This document shows positions 35,471-43,586 of a DNA stretch of 64,000 bases, piece by piece. Within the stretch, counting starts at the first letter, position 1; each line of letters begins with the position of its first letter. This stretch comes from Methanobrevibacter millerae (GTDB lineage: Archaea > Methanobacteriota > Methanobacteria > Methanobacteriales > Methanobacteriaceae). The translations under genes and the position numbers were made by a program. The notes beneath the pieces were generated by a model that saw only the letters and a list, made by a program, of their open reading frames with translations, searched no databases and had not been told where the DNA came from. The stretch spans positions 1,410,001-1,474,000 of the forward strand of contig NZ_CP011266.1 in the NCBI RefSeq assembly GCF_001477655.1. The letters are read 5' to 3'.

Positions 35471-35686
35471 AAATAGTGATGTGAAAAGAAAAAAAAACAC
35501 ATTGCTTAAAAACATTATTAGTCAATAAAAACTAATACAATCTCCAAAATTAAATTACTTGAATTAGTTTTCCACAATTTTCTAATTCAAAAAAAACGGA
35601 AAAATTTATCTGCCAAAATTTTTCCACAAATATCTCAACTAGGTGTTTATTAAACCGATAAACACCTATTATTATCTCTTGTTTTC
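35471..35686 (+). ncRNA. Structured small RNA, copy B
   Basis: Paralogue of 35011-35217. Hairpins: ATTAGT/ACTAAT near 35516-35536; TTGAATTAG/CTAATTCAA near 35559-35590; GGAAAAATT (35598-35606) with AATTTTTCC (35617-35625) around the same loop TATCTGCCAA; TAGGTGTTTAT (35640-35650) with ATAAACACCTA (35658-35668). The end ATTATTATCTCTTGTTTT matches copy A. Relative to copy A, the terminal stem changes a C-G to a T-A pair (GGCG/CGCC versus GGTG/CACC) and the third stem changes A-T to G-C. This is the signature of a conserved RNA fold. It carries TACAATCTCCAAAATTA at 35536-35552. Confidence 0.75.
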
Positions 35687-35739
35687 TAAAAATAATTAAA
35701 AATAGCTAAATAAAAATAAAAAATAAAAAAAGATCAAAA

Positions 35740-36285
35740 TTATTTATAATTTTGAGCTCTTTGTTCGAAATGTGCTTTAGGATATCCGCATACTGGACAT
35801 TTTTCAGGTGCATTAGGACCTTTGAAAATGAATCCACAGTTTTCACATTTCCATTCAACTTCTTCATCTTTAGCAAAGACAGTTTCATTTTCAACGGTGT
35901 CAAGTAAAGTTCTGTATCTTTCTTCATGTTCTTTTTCGATTGCACCTACTTTTTCAAACAAGAAAGCGATTTTAGCAAAACCTTCTTCACGAGCAGTTTC
36001 AGCAAACTCTTTGTACATTGCAGTCCATTCTTCGTTTTCACCGTCAGCTGCTGCGTTTAAGTTTTCAATAGTGTCAGGAATTTCTTCATCATGTAAAAGT
36101 TTATACCAGATTTTAGCATGTTCCCTTTCGTTTTTGGAAGTTTCCATAAAAATGTCATGGATTTGAACATAACCTTCTTCTTTAGCTTTTGCAGCAAAGT
36201 ATTGATACTTGGTGTGAGCTTGGGACTCACCAGCAAAAGCGGCTTGCAAATTTGCTTCAGTTTTTGTACCTTTTAAATCAGTCAT
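35740..36285 (-). CDS. rbr: Rubrerythrin (copy 1)
   Basis: A 181-residue peroxide-detoxifying non-heme iron protein of the cytoplasm. The N-terminal ferritin-like diiron domain contains [26 protein letters not shown] and [13 protein letters not shown] with the iron-binding ExxH motifs. The C-terminal rubredoxin-like domain has CENCGFIF and [14 protein letters not shown] 36285 is chosen because GGAGATG lies 7 bases upstream; a start five codons earlier precedes that site. The ribosome binding region (plus strand TACATCTCCAATTAA) resembles the TACAATCTCCAAAATTA segment of the adjacent RNAs with small gaps. Confidence 0.95.
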   Translation of the reverse strand: MTDLKGTKTEANLQAAFAGESQAHTKYQYFAAKAKEEGYVQIHDIFMETSKNEREHAKIWYKLLHDEEIPDTIENLNAAADGENEEWTAMYKEFAETAREEGFAKIAFLFEKVGAIEKEHEERYRTLLDTVENETVFAKDEEVEWKCENCGFIFKGPNAPEKCPVCGYPKAHFEQRAQNYK

Positions 36286-36287
36286 AA

Positions 36288-36308
36288 TATACATCTCCAA
36301 TTAATATA
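36288..36308 (-). promoter_or_regulatory. rbr copy 1 ribosome binding site with RNA complementarity
   Basis: The GGAGAT ribosome binding site lies in a stretch whose antisense matches the small RNAs over ATCTCCA-(AA)-ATTAA with one further single-base gap. Eight contiguous bases (TTGGAGAT) could pair. Confidence 0.35.
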
Positions 36309-36358
36309 TATAAAAATTATTTTATAAAAAAATAATGATTTTTTGTTGGACAAAAATA

Positions 36359-38062
36359 TCATTCAAAGTCTTCTAAAAGAATTGTCATTAATTCTTCATC
36401 AGTAATATCTGAATCTCCAGACAATCTATTAGCCTGGGATGTCAATACATTTTCAAAGATATTTCTGATTTGGCGACCGTTTGCAAAATTGTCACCACGG
36501 GTATTGTATAAATCCTCGCACAATCCCTTAAGATAGTCATCAGCCTTTGAATCAAGTATTAAACTTGAATTTTCACACATGCTGATGAATATGCCGTACA
36601 ATTCTTCAGGATTATAATCATCAAAGAAAATATACTTGTTGAATCTTGACTCCAAACCGGGATTTGAATGTATGAAATTGTCCATCAGTGCAGGATATCC
36701 TGCAACTATGACCACCAAATCATCACGATGATCTTCCATTGCCTTTAAAATAGTATCAATAGCTTCCTGACCATATGCATCATTCTGACTTTTTGGAACT
36801 AAAGTGTATGCTTCATCAATGAAAAGTATTCCTCCCATTGCGCTTTGAATAACTTCCTGGGTTTTTATTGCAGTCTGGCCCAAATATCCTCCGACCAAAC
36901 CGCTTCTGTCAGTTTCAATAAGATGTCCTTTTGATAAGACTCCAAGTTTTTTATAAATTTTTGAAAGCAGACGGGCAACAGTTGTCTTTCCTGTGCCGGG
37001 ATTACCTGAAAACACAAGATGAAGAGACATCGGTGGCTGTTTCATTCCACGCTCCTTTCTGATTTTTCTTATCTGAATCAGATTAACCAATGAATTGACT
37101 TCCTTTTTAACGGCTTCTAGACCTACCAATTTATTCAATTCATCTATTAACTCCTCCAAACTCTCATCGCTCTCTTTGCTTTCTTCATCAGACTTTGAGT
37201 CCTTGTCCAAATTCAAATTAAAGTCAGTGTTCATAAGTATTGACGCTACAACATCGGGCCTTTTTTTAGACAATTCATCATAAAATCTTTCATATTGACT
37301 GTTGCCGTCAATAGCTAGATTAATCCATGTTCTTGCCTCAGCCAGAAAGTCTGCAGTGAAGTTATTGATGTCTTCACATTCACAAAGCAAATTCAAAACC
37401 TTTGAAACATGATTTTCATCAACACTATCCTTGTTTGAAAAATAATTGTTTTTGAACTGAGAAAGGTTATGCGACAGCCCGTTCATATACTCATCAAAAA
37501 GCCTGTATGATTTGGGATCAGTATAATCGCATTTGAAATATGCCTTTGCCAAATCCCTGTAAATTTCAAAAAGCCTACTGCAGTATCCATCCAGATTCTT
37601 TTCATTCAGAAAATCCTTATGGAACATGTCGTTTTCATGAAATATCTTAAATGACAATGGCAGATAATCTTTAAAATCATTATCGTAATTATTGGAAAGA
37701 ATTAAATTCAAATCATCTATGCCATAATCCAAATCCAATGTGTCCCTTATAAAAATCAATTTCTTGTCAGTGAATGATTCTCCGTTCAATGAAAGATATG
37801 TCAAAAAGTCAGCAAGATTTGTCTGTACTATTTCCTTAACTGAATGTCCACTGGATTTATAGTCTGCCAGAATAGGAGTAACATTTTCATCATAAACCCC
37901 ACGATTATCGATCAATTCACAATATTCATATAATTCATTAATTTCCTGATTTATTGAATTTTCATCTTTTTTTGATAAATCATGATTACAATAAGGACAG
38001 ACTTCAGCAGTTTCATCAACTTTCTGATGACAATTATCGCATAGTTTCCAATTATCTGACAA
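36359..38062 (-). CDS. AAA ATPase (CbxX/SpoVK type) with N-terminal zinc ribbon
   Basis: A protein of about 567 residues. It starts with a zinc ribbon (CDNCHQKV...CPYCNHDL), followed by a helical region of about 270 residues unlike anything I recognise. The CbxX/CfxQ-type AAA module occupies about 315-560: Walker A GNPGTGKTT, GQTAIKTQEVIQSA, Walker B GGILFIDEAY, sensor/arginine region HSNPGLESRFNKYIFF. Such ATPases remodel proteins (Rubisco activase CbbX, sporulation, type VII secretion). TTG 38062 is favoured because AGGT lies 10 bases upstream; GTG 38071 is an alternative. It lies just upstream of rubrerythrin, 74 bases away. Confidence 0.88.
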   Translation of the reverse strand: MSDNWKLCDNCHQKVDETAEVCPYCNHDLSKKDENSINQEINELYEYCELIDNRGVYDENVTPILADYKSSGHSVKEIVQTNLADFLTYLSLNGESFTDKKLIFIRDTLDLDYGIDDLNLILSNNYDNDFKDYLPLSFKIFHENDMFHKDFLNEKNLDGYCSRLFEIYRDLAKAYFKCDYTDPKSYRLFDEYMNGLSHNLSQFKNNYFSNKDSVDENHVSKVLNLLCECEDINNFTADFLAEARTWINLAIDGNSQYERFYDELSKKRPDVVASILMNTDFNLNLDKDSKSDEESKESDESLEELIDELNKLVGLEAVKKEVNSLVNLIQIRKIRKERGMKQPPMSLHLVFSGNPGTGKTTVARLLSKIYKKLGVLSKGHLIETDRSGLVGGYLGQTAIKTQEVIQSAMGGILFIDEAYTLVPKSQNDAYGQEAIDTILKAMEDHRDDLVVIVAGYPALMDNFIHSNPGLESRFNKYIFFDDYNPEELYGIFISMCENSSLILDSKADDYLKGLCEDLYNTRGDNFANGRQIRNIFENVLTSQANRLSGDSDITDEELMTILLEDFE

Positions 38063-38173
38063 GATTAACACAACCTATGTGATAATGTTTAGAATTATAC
38101 TTAAATATAATTAACTAAATTTTATATTTAGTATGAAACAAATATTATTCAATAAAAAAAATGAGTTAAAAAT

Positions 38174-39415
38174 ATGAAAAAATTTATTAAAAAATGGACT
38201 GAAAGCAGTCTAATACTAAAAATAATTATTGGAATGATTATTGGTGTTATTTTAGGAGTTTTCATTCCAAAAGTTTCAATAATTGGCCTACCTGGAACTC
38301 TATTTGTAAGTGCACTCAAAGCAGTGGCTCCGCTTCTTGTCTTTGTGTTGGTTGCATCTGCACTATCCAAAGCAAAAAGTGGAATTGCGAGCAGATTTAA
38401 AACAGTCATCATTTTCTATCTCTTCAGTACTTTCATAGCTGCAATAGTTGCTGTTTTAGGAAGCCATCTTTTTCCGGTCGGAATGCACCTTACTGCTGCA
38501 AGTAATGTATCAGCACCAAGTGGCCTTGAAGAAATTCTAACAAACATACTGACAACAATCTTTTCAAATCCTATAAAGTCATTAACCGAAGGGGAATATC
38601 TGGGAATCCTATTCTGGTCTTTTGTATTTGGAATAGCTCTTAAGATTGTAGCAAGTGACAATACAAAAAATATGATGGAAGATTTTGCAAACGCCCTGAC
38701 CATAATAGTAAGAGGAATAATACAGTTTGCTCCTATAGGAGTAATGGGACTTGTTTTTACTTCCGTTTCAGAAAGCGGAATAGGTATATTTACCCAATAC
38801 GGCCAGCTAATACTATTACTTGTAGTATGTATTGGAATTGTTGCACTGATTACAGATCCGTTAATTGTAGCATTAACCCTAAAGCGCAACCCTTATCCTC
38901 TCGTATTCACATGCCTTAGGGAAAGTGGTATTACTGCATTTTTTTCCAGAAGTTCAGCAGCAAACATTCCAATTAACATGAGGCTATGTGAAAGACTGGG
39001 ATTGGATAAGGATTTCTACTCAATAAGTATTCCTTTAGGCGCTACAATAAACACAGAAGGTGCTGCAGTTACGATTACAGTAATGACATTAGCAGTCTGC
39101 AATACACTGGGAATACACATATCACTACCAATTACAATAATGTTATGCCTAATTTCAACAGCGGCAGCATGCGGCTCATCCGGTGTGGCTGGTGGATCAT
39201 TACTGCTTATTCCAATGGCATGCTCAATGTTCGGTATCGGTAATGACATTGCAATGCAGGCGGTTGCGGTTGGATTTATTATTGGTGTGATTCAGGATTC
39301 ATGCGAAACTGCACTTAATTCAAGTGGAGACGCACTTTTCTCTGCAACAGCAGAATACTACGATAGAATGAAACGTGGAGAAGATATGAAATTTTTAGGA
39401 GAATTTGCGAAATAG
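38174..39415 (+). CDS. sstT: Serine/threonine:sodium symporter SstT-like
   Basis: A 413-residue dicarboxylate/amino acid:cation symporter (DAACS). It matches SstT by layout: short N-terminus WTESSLILKIIIGMIIGVILG, SRSSAANIPINM (serine-rich HP1-like hairpin), SIPLGATINTEGAAVTI (the TM7 NMDGT-like motif reads NTEGA) and ACGSSGVAGGSLLLIPMA (HP2). It takes up serine or threonine with Na+. There is no ribosome binding site before ATG 38174. A hairpin at 39411-39437 follows. Confidence 0.93.
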   Translation: MKKFIKKWTESSLILKIIIGMIIGVILGVFIPKVSIIGLPGTLFVSALKAVAPLLVFVLVASALSKAKSGIASRFKTVIIFYLFSTFIAAIVAVLGSHLFPVGMHLTAASNVSAPSGLEEILTNILTTIFSNPIKSLTEGEYLGILFWSFVFGIALKIVASDNTKNMMEDFANALTIIVRGIIQFAPIGVMGLVFTSVSESGIGIFTQYGQLILLLVVCIGIVALITDPLIVALTLKRNPYPLVFTCLRESGITAFFSRSSAANIPINMRLCERLGLDKDFYSISIPLGATINTEGAAVTITVMTLAVCNTLGIHISLPITIMLCLISTAAACGSSGVAGGSLLLIPMACSMFGIGNDIAMQAVAVGFIIGVIQDSCETALNSSGDALFSATAEYYDRMKRGEDMKFLGEFAK

Positions 39416-39437
39416 GATTTAGAATTTCAATCCTATT
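39411..39437. terminator. Hairpin between convergent sstT and FMN-reductase remnant
   Basis: AATAGGATT (39411-39419) pairs with AATCCTATT (39429-39437), a 9-bp stem overlapping both gene ends. Confidence 0.5.
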
Positions 39438-39841
39438 CCATATGCTTTTTTCAATGCATCTTCAGCATTATCAGCATCACCGATGAACTTGACACCACCC
39501 ACTTCAAGACAATCAACCATTTCCAGTTCTGTATTCATCTCGAATGGCTGCTTTATGACCAAATCGATGTAAGGCCTGTAGAAATCATCACCAGGATAGG
39601 TGTGTGTAAAAATCAGTACAACCTTTCCTGAAAACTTCTTGTTAGGATTGTTGAAAATAGAATAGAACCTATCGATTATAGTTTTAAGCTGTGCAGTATT
39701 AACTATTAATATTATATCATATAAAATCATGAAAGTGAATAAAAGCACCATGATTCTACTATATTCTGATTGATAATTATGATGGAAGCGACATAGTGTA
39801 AATTTTTCAAACTTACATGTCATCACCATCATTCTGTACAT
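39419..39841 (-). pseudogene. N-terminally broken NADPH-dependent FMN reductase/flavodoxin-like protein
   Basis: The last about 80 codons encode the second half of an FMN-reductase-like flavodoxin fold (NTAQLKTIIDRFYSIF, KVVLIFTHTYPGDDFY, GGVKFIGDADNAEDALKKAY). The first half is absent: instead of the usual phosphate-binding N-terminus and the GSPxYxG flavin loop, the frame has an unrelated stretch (CRFHHNYQSEYSRIMVLLF) that joins directly at ILIVNTAQLK. A deletion has removed the flavin-binding part, so it is probably non-functional. It may still be transcribed. Confidence 0.6.
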
Positions 39842-40052
39842 GTTACAATATACTTTACAATAGAAATATACGTCTAAATTTTTATGAAAAAATTTTATAT
39901 CAAATACTTAATATATCAACTTATTTTTAAAAATTAAGCCATTTACTGTATCCAATAGAATGAAAATTTCTCAGCCACAGATATATTTCAAGTGTAAAAT
40001 TTTCATATATATTTAAAAAAATTTTTATTTTATTCAAAACATAATTAATTCT
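39842..40052. other. AT-rich divergent intergenic region
   Basis: No gene seen. A TATA-like TATATATTTAAAA at about 40004-40017 could serve the ketopantoate reductase gene. Confidence 0.35.
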
Positions 40053-41003
40053 ATGAATATACTGATAATAGGTTCCGGAGCTGTAGGGATTGGACTTGGA
40101 AGTTCACTCCTGTCACAGGGAGAAAATGTATCATTTCTTGCAAGCAAAAAAACTGCAAGCAAAATGAGGGAAGATGGAATTAAAAGAACAGGCTTATTTA
40201 CAAACTACTCTTTCAATCCAAAAGAATTCAATATCTATAAAGGTTATGAAGAGATTCCAAAAAATTCATTTGACTATGTGCTTGTTGCAAGTAAAACTGT
40301 ATCCAACAGTGAAATCAGTGCAAAATTAGATATGCATAGAGACATATTGAAAAATGATTTTACAATACTGATTTGTCAAAACGGATTTGGAAACGATGAG
40401 GCATACTTAAAATACTTCAAGACATCAGAAGTCTACTGTGCACGTATAATTACTGGATTTGCAAGGCCTGAGAGAAACATAAGCGAGATAACGGTTTACA
40501 CAGAACCAATGCTTTTGGGATCTCTTCAGGGTGAAGACATCTCCCATCTGCAGGAAATAGCTGACAGGATTACTGCATCCGGATTAAATTGTGAACTGAC
40601 AGAAGAGCTGGACAAGTACCTTTGGGCAAAGATGCTGTATAACTGTAGCTTAAACCCATTGGAATCAATACTGGATGTTACATACGGAAAGCTGACTGAA
40701 AATGAATACACCATTGAAATAATGAATAAAATCATTGATGAGATATTCAATGTCCTTGAGGCTTCCCCATATTCAACTTTATGGAAGAGCCCTGATGAAT
40801 ACAGAGACCTGTTCTACTCAAAACTAGTTCCGGACACATACAATCATTACTCATCAACCCATAATGACATTAAAAGAAAAATAAAAACTGAAATAGACTC
40901 ATTAAATGGAAAAGTAATAGAACTTGGAGAAAAATACGATGTTGATGTAAGTACAAACAGAATCATCTATAACCTAATCAAAGCAATAGAAAGTGATTTC
41001 TAA
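40053..41003 (+). CDS. Ketopantoate reductase family protein (2-dehydropantoate 2-reductase)
   Basis: A 316-residue NADPH-dependent reductase related to PanE, which makes pantoate for coenzyme A. The Rossmann motif is IIGSGAVGIGLG at residues 5-16. The catalytic region KYLWAKMLYNCSLNPLESIL carries the conserved Lys and Asn. The C-terminal helical domain closes the site (YSSTHNDIKRKIKTEIDSL, with the conserved S-x-x-x-D/N). It overlaps the convergent gene at 41000 by four bases. Methanogens have other routes to pantoate, so it may be a paralogue with another substrate. Confidence 0.88.
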   Translation: MNILIIGSGAVGIGLGSSLLSQGENVSFLASKKTASKMREDGIKRTGLFTNYSFNPKEFNIYKGYEEIPKNSFDYVLVASKTVSNSEISAKLDMHRDILKNDFTILICQNGFGNDEAYLKYFKTSEVYCARIITGFARPERNISEITVYTEPMLLGSLQGEDISHLQEIADRITASGLNCELTEELDKYLWAKMLYNCSLNPLESILDVTYGKLTENEYTIEIMNKIIDEIFNVLEASPYSTLWKSPDEYRDLFYSKLVPDTYNHYSSTHNDIKRKIKTEIDSLNGKVIELGEKYDVDVSTNRIIYNLIKAIESDF

Positions 41004-41332
41004 TTTGCAAGTTTTTCTAAAAGCTCTATTATCCTATTGTTTTGCTTAATCAGTTCCTTGTTTTGTATAATTAGAATATCAAGTTTATTGTCATTTGAAA
41101 TGTTGCTTAATTGAAATTGACTGTCTGTTTCTTTTTTGATTTCTTGTTTATTTTCCATTTCGGGTACATCTTTAGGTTCATTTTTTGGTTTTGAAGTTTT
41201 GAAACGTGATGAATGTCTTTTTATTGGATCTCCTTCGGAAACCTTAAAATCTTCAGATACCAGGCGTGTTCCGCAGGATACGCAAAATACACTTCCGTCT
41301 TCATATACTTCCTTACATTTTGGACAAATCAT
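41000..41332 (-). CDS. Zinc-ribbon protein with C-terminal coiled coil
   Basis: A 110-residue protein. The zinc ribbon CPKCKEVY...CVSCGTRL is at residues 3-24. A charged linker (KRHSSRFKTSKPKNEPKD) follows, then a C-terminal amphipathic helix KLDILIIQNKELIKQNNRII that looks like a coiled coil. There is no membrane span, unlike most zinc-ribbon proteins in this window. ATG 41332 has GGGGGA upstream; the longer frame lies inside the preceding gene's end. It follows 41335-41934 with a two-base gap, so the two are co-translated. Confidence 0.7.
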   Translation of the reverse strand: MICPKCKEVYEDGSVFCVSCGTRLVSEDFKVSEGDPIKRHSSRFKTSKPKNEPKDVPEMENKQEIKKETDSQFQLSNISNDNKLDILIIQNKELIKQNNRIIELLEKLAN

Positions 41333-41334
41333 TT

Positions 41335-41934
41335 TTATCGTCCCCCATGTGTAAGCAGATACCATGTAATTAACTGATTGTTGGAATGGGTATCATGCTG
41401 ATTTTTTTGTGATACAGAATTGGAATAATCCGTGCTGACCCTATCTAAATATGCTCTGTCTTCATGCTGCCCGTATGCCTCACTCAAGATGCCATAAAAT
41501 GAATCGGATGTCATATCAGATGCAGGAGCTGACTCCACAATATGTGAAATACTTGCGTTTACATCATTTCCCTGAAAGCATATGCAATAGACTGACTGGT
41601 TAACCGGAAAATATAGATAAGATACATTTTTAGAGATATATGTATTATACACTGTCAGCAATCTTGCAGGGCGGCTGTCTATAGACAAATCACTAACAGA
41701 ATCCGAAATCTTATAGTATCCGCCGTAATTGCTTATTATATAGTCATCCACACATAATATTGCAAAAGTCCTTAAGTCATGGTAGACATAACCGTTTTTC
41801 TGCTTATCTCCCAATGAGTATTGGTTTGGAATTTCAAACTCGTTACCATTGACAGTAACTTTTGAAAAATCTTCGGCATATACACATCCTATTATAAGAA
41901 ATATTAATGAAATGAAAATTATTTTTTTCATCAT
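41335..41934 (-). CDS. Secreted protein of unknown function
   Basis: A 199-residue protein with signal peptide KKIIFISLIFLIIGCVYAED. A domain starting VTVNGNEFEIPNQYSLGDKQ follows, resembling the folds that methanobacteria use in small secreted proteins with the phrase NG-x-x-F-x-I-P-x-x-Y. Two cysteines (FAILCVDD; VYCICFQG) lie near the middle. The C-terminus is polar with a serine/asparagine-rich stretch. No lipobox spacing is convincing although a Cys occurs at the signal end. Probably in an operon with 41000-41332. Confidence 0.65.
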   Translation of the reverse strand: MMKKIIFISLIFLIIGCVYAEDFSKVTVNGNEFEIPNQYSLGDKQKNGYVYHDLRTFAILCVDDYIISNYGGYYKISDSVSDLSIDSRPARLLTVYNTYISKNVSYLYFPVNQSVYCICFQGNDVNASISHIVESAPASDMTSDSFYGILSEAYGQHEDRAYLDRVSTDYSNSVSQKNQHDTHSNNQLITWYLLTHGGR

Positions 41935-42019
41935 TTAGTAATATATTAACAACTTGTATATATATTAAAGGGAAAAACCATGCGAAAAAACTAAACACTT
42001 AAATACTTAAAAGTAGTAA

Positions 42020-42155
42020 AATAGTATTGTTCATATTTTACATACTATTTTTTTATAATATGAACAATGGTGATGGTTAATGATAAGCATTCGTTTGTAT
42101 TCCTTTAGTGGTGTTTAGGAAGAGAATGCTTATTTGTTTAAAAAAAATGCTTATT
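42020..42155 (+). ncRNA. Leader with mutually exclusive hairpins (candidate attenuator or small RNA)
   Basis: Two overlapping stems compete. AATAGTAT (42020-42027) with ATACTATT (42042-42049) is followed by a T-run. ATTGTTCATATT (42026-42037) with AATATGAACAAT (42057-42068) is a 12-bp stem that uses part of the first. Downstream, ATAAGCATTC (42083-42092) can pair with GAATGCTTAT (42124-42133). Its AATGCTTAT is repeated at about 42147-42155 next to another T-rich stretch. The region precedes the SseB-like operon by 20 bases. Structure is seen; function is inference. Confidence 0.4.
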
Positions 42156-42175
42156 TTTATAATTAAGGTGAAAAA

Positions 42176-42604
42176 ATGGAAAACACTGAAAATTTAAAAA
42201 ACTTGACTGAAAAGTATATTGAACTTGAAGATAACGGAGCATCAGAAGAGGAATTACATGAACTTGCTCATGAAATAGACCATGCAGTATTCCATGCTGA
42301 ATTATACATGATTTTAAATAAACTCGAAGATGAAACCGAAATCGTTGCATTGCTCATCGGTGAAGAAGAAGATGACGAAAGCTTTTTTATACCAGTGTAC
42401 ACCAGCGAAGAAGAAGCCAACAAAGCTATTGAATTCTTTAAAGGCCAGGAAGGAAGCGGCGAATTTGAACTTGACAAAGGTAGCGGTGAAGAAATTATTG
42501 CAGCATACACAGAAGATGATGATTTCTTAGGCCTTGCAATCAACGCACCGGAAAATGGATTTGTAGTATTTGCCGAAACCGTACATGACTGCTGTGACGA
42601 ATAG
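42176..42604 (+). CDS. SseB-like protein 1
   Basis: A 142-residue acidic protein. The N-terminal helical part contains GASEEELHELAHEIDHAVFH. The SseB-like core follows at about 50-135: EIVALLIGEEEDDESFFIPVYTSEEEANKAIEFF with the typical PVYTS/T-x-x-x-EA strand-helix unit, then AAYTEDDDFLGLAINAPENG. SseB was named for a secretion-associated protein, but the fold is widespread and its role in archaea is unknown. AAGGTGA gives a good ribosome binding site. It is the first of three tandem related genes (next start two bases after its stop). Confidence 0.75.
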   Translation: MENTENLKNLTEKYIELEDNGASEEELHELAHEIDHAVFHAELYMILNKLEDETEIVALLIGEEEDDESFFIPVYTSEEEANKAIEFFKGQEGSGEFELDKGSGEEIIAAYTEDDDFLGLAINAPENGFVVFAETVHDCCDE

Positions 42605-42606
42605 AT

Positions 42607-43050
42607 ATGCAACTTAAAGATTACGAATATTACCAAAAAACCTCTGAAGGTGGATGCAAAAGTCAAATGAAAGATTTCATTAACTTATATTCCAAAATTT
42701 TAAAAAGGGTTAAAAAGGAATCCGCTTCAGAGCTTGACGGTGTTAAAATCAACATCAAAAGAAGATATCCTCAAGAAGTTTACCTAACATTAATTGATGA
42801 AAAGGATGAACTTATAAAGCTTACATTAACCGAAAAAACAAAGGAATATGTCATTCCTATTTTTACCGATGTATGCGAATATGATGAGGGCAGTGAGAAA
42901 TTAACCAAACTTTTCCTTGATAAAATGACTCAAAAGGTCATATCTGCTGAAGACATTAAGGAATTGGGAGAAAATGACAAGTATTTCAAAGGAATAATTA
43001 TAAATCCTCATTCTCAAAACTTCAGAATGGATACAGAGGGAAACATATGA
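42607..43050 (+). CDS. SseB-like protein 2
   Basis: A 147-residue protein. The core VIPIFTDVCEYDEGSEKLT corresponds to PVYTSEEEANKA of the upstream gene. It ends FKGIIINPHSQNFRM, equivalent to LGLAINAPENGFVV. The N-terminal region is basic (KILKRVKKESASELDGVKIN). ATG 42607 begins two bases after the upstream stop, and its stop overlaps the next start (ATGA), so translation is coupled. Confidence 0.75.
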   Translation: MQLKDYEYYQKTSEGGCKSQMKDFINLYSKILKRVKKESASELDGVKINIKRRYPQEVYLTLIDEKDELIKLTLTEKTKEYVIPIFTDVCEYDEGSEKLTKLFLDKMTQKVISAEDIKELGENDKYFKGIIINPHSQNFRMDTEGNI

Positions 43051-43319
43051 ACTTTATATGCCCAACACTCGGCGAAGATCATGAAAAGGATTTCCTTGTA
43101 ATGGGAAAAATAGATGATTTCAAAATAATAGTATTTTCAGATATGAAAAATTACAATGAAGGTTTTGAATATTTGGAACTTGCCGATTATAAACCTTGTA
43201 AAGTATCTATTGACTTATTTAAGGAACTTTCAAAAAATGATGACGATTTTTCCGGTCTTGTTTTGGACATCCATTCAAAAAACAAAATAATTTCAAAAGA
43301 AGAGATTTTAGAATTATAA
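43047..43319 (+). CDS. SseB-like protein 3 (short)
   Basis: A 90-residue protein with the C-terminal SseB-like part only: FKIIVFSDMKNYNEGFEYLE, then FSGLVLDIHSKNK. It overlaps 42607-43050 by four bases. It is shorter than its neighbours; whether it is a natural small unit or has lost its N-terminus is unclear. Its end overlaps the convergent gene at 43314. Confidence 0.65.
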   Translation: MNFICPTLGEDHEKDFLVMGKIDDFKIIVFSDMKNYNEGFEYLELADYKPCKVSIDLFKELSKNDDDFSGLVLDIHSKNKIISKEEILEL

Positions 43320-43586
43320 CTCCTCTTCTTCCTCATTTTCTTCAGCATTTTCCTGATTGTAATACTTATACCTATAAGACATTTTAAAACCGGAAATTGC
43401 TTCTCTTTTTGGTCTGCGCTTAGTAAAAATCTTTTCCTTGTTAGAATATTCATTTTGAAAAGACTTATTCAACTCCTTATTTTCACGAAAATAAGTGTTT
43501 CTTTGTTCTCTTTTATGAGGAGCCCTATACATTCTTTTTCTGATTAAACGTCTGCGACCAGTTACTAATTTTATCACAAAAATCAC
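43314..43586 (-). CDS. Small basic protein with acidic tail
   Basis: A 90-residue protein with a strongly basic body (VTGRRRLIRKRMYRAPHKRE; KRRPKREAISG) and a glutamate-only tail (ENAEENEEEEEL). The charge pattern suggests nucleic acid or ribosome binding, but there is no recognisable domain. It overlaps the upstream 43583-43765 gene by four bases, so the two are coupled. Confidence 0.55.
   Translation of the reverse strand: MIFVIKLVTGRRRLIRKRMYRAPHKREQRNTYFRENKELNKSFQNEYSNKEKIFTKRRPKREAISGFKMSYRYKYYNQENAEENEEEEEL

Noticed and set aside
35706-35945. 79-codon minus-strand frame over the rubrerythrin 3' end
   Set aside because: Shifted frame of rubrerythrin, lysine-rich, without its own start signals.
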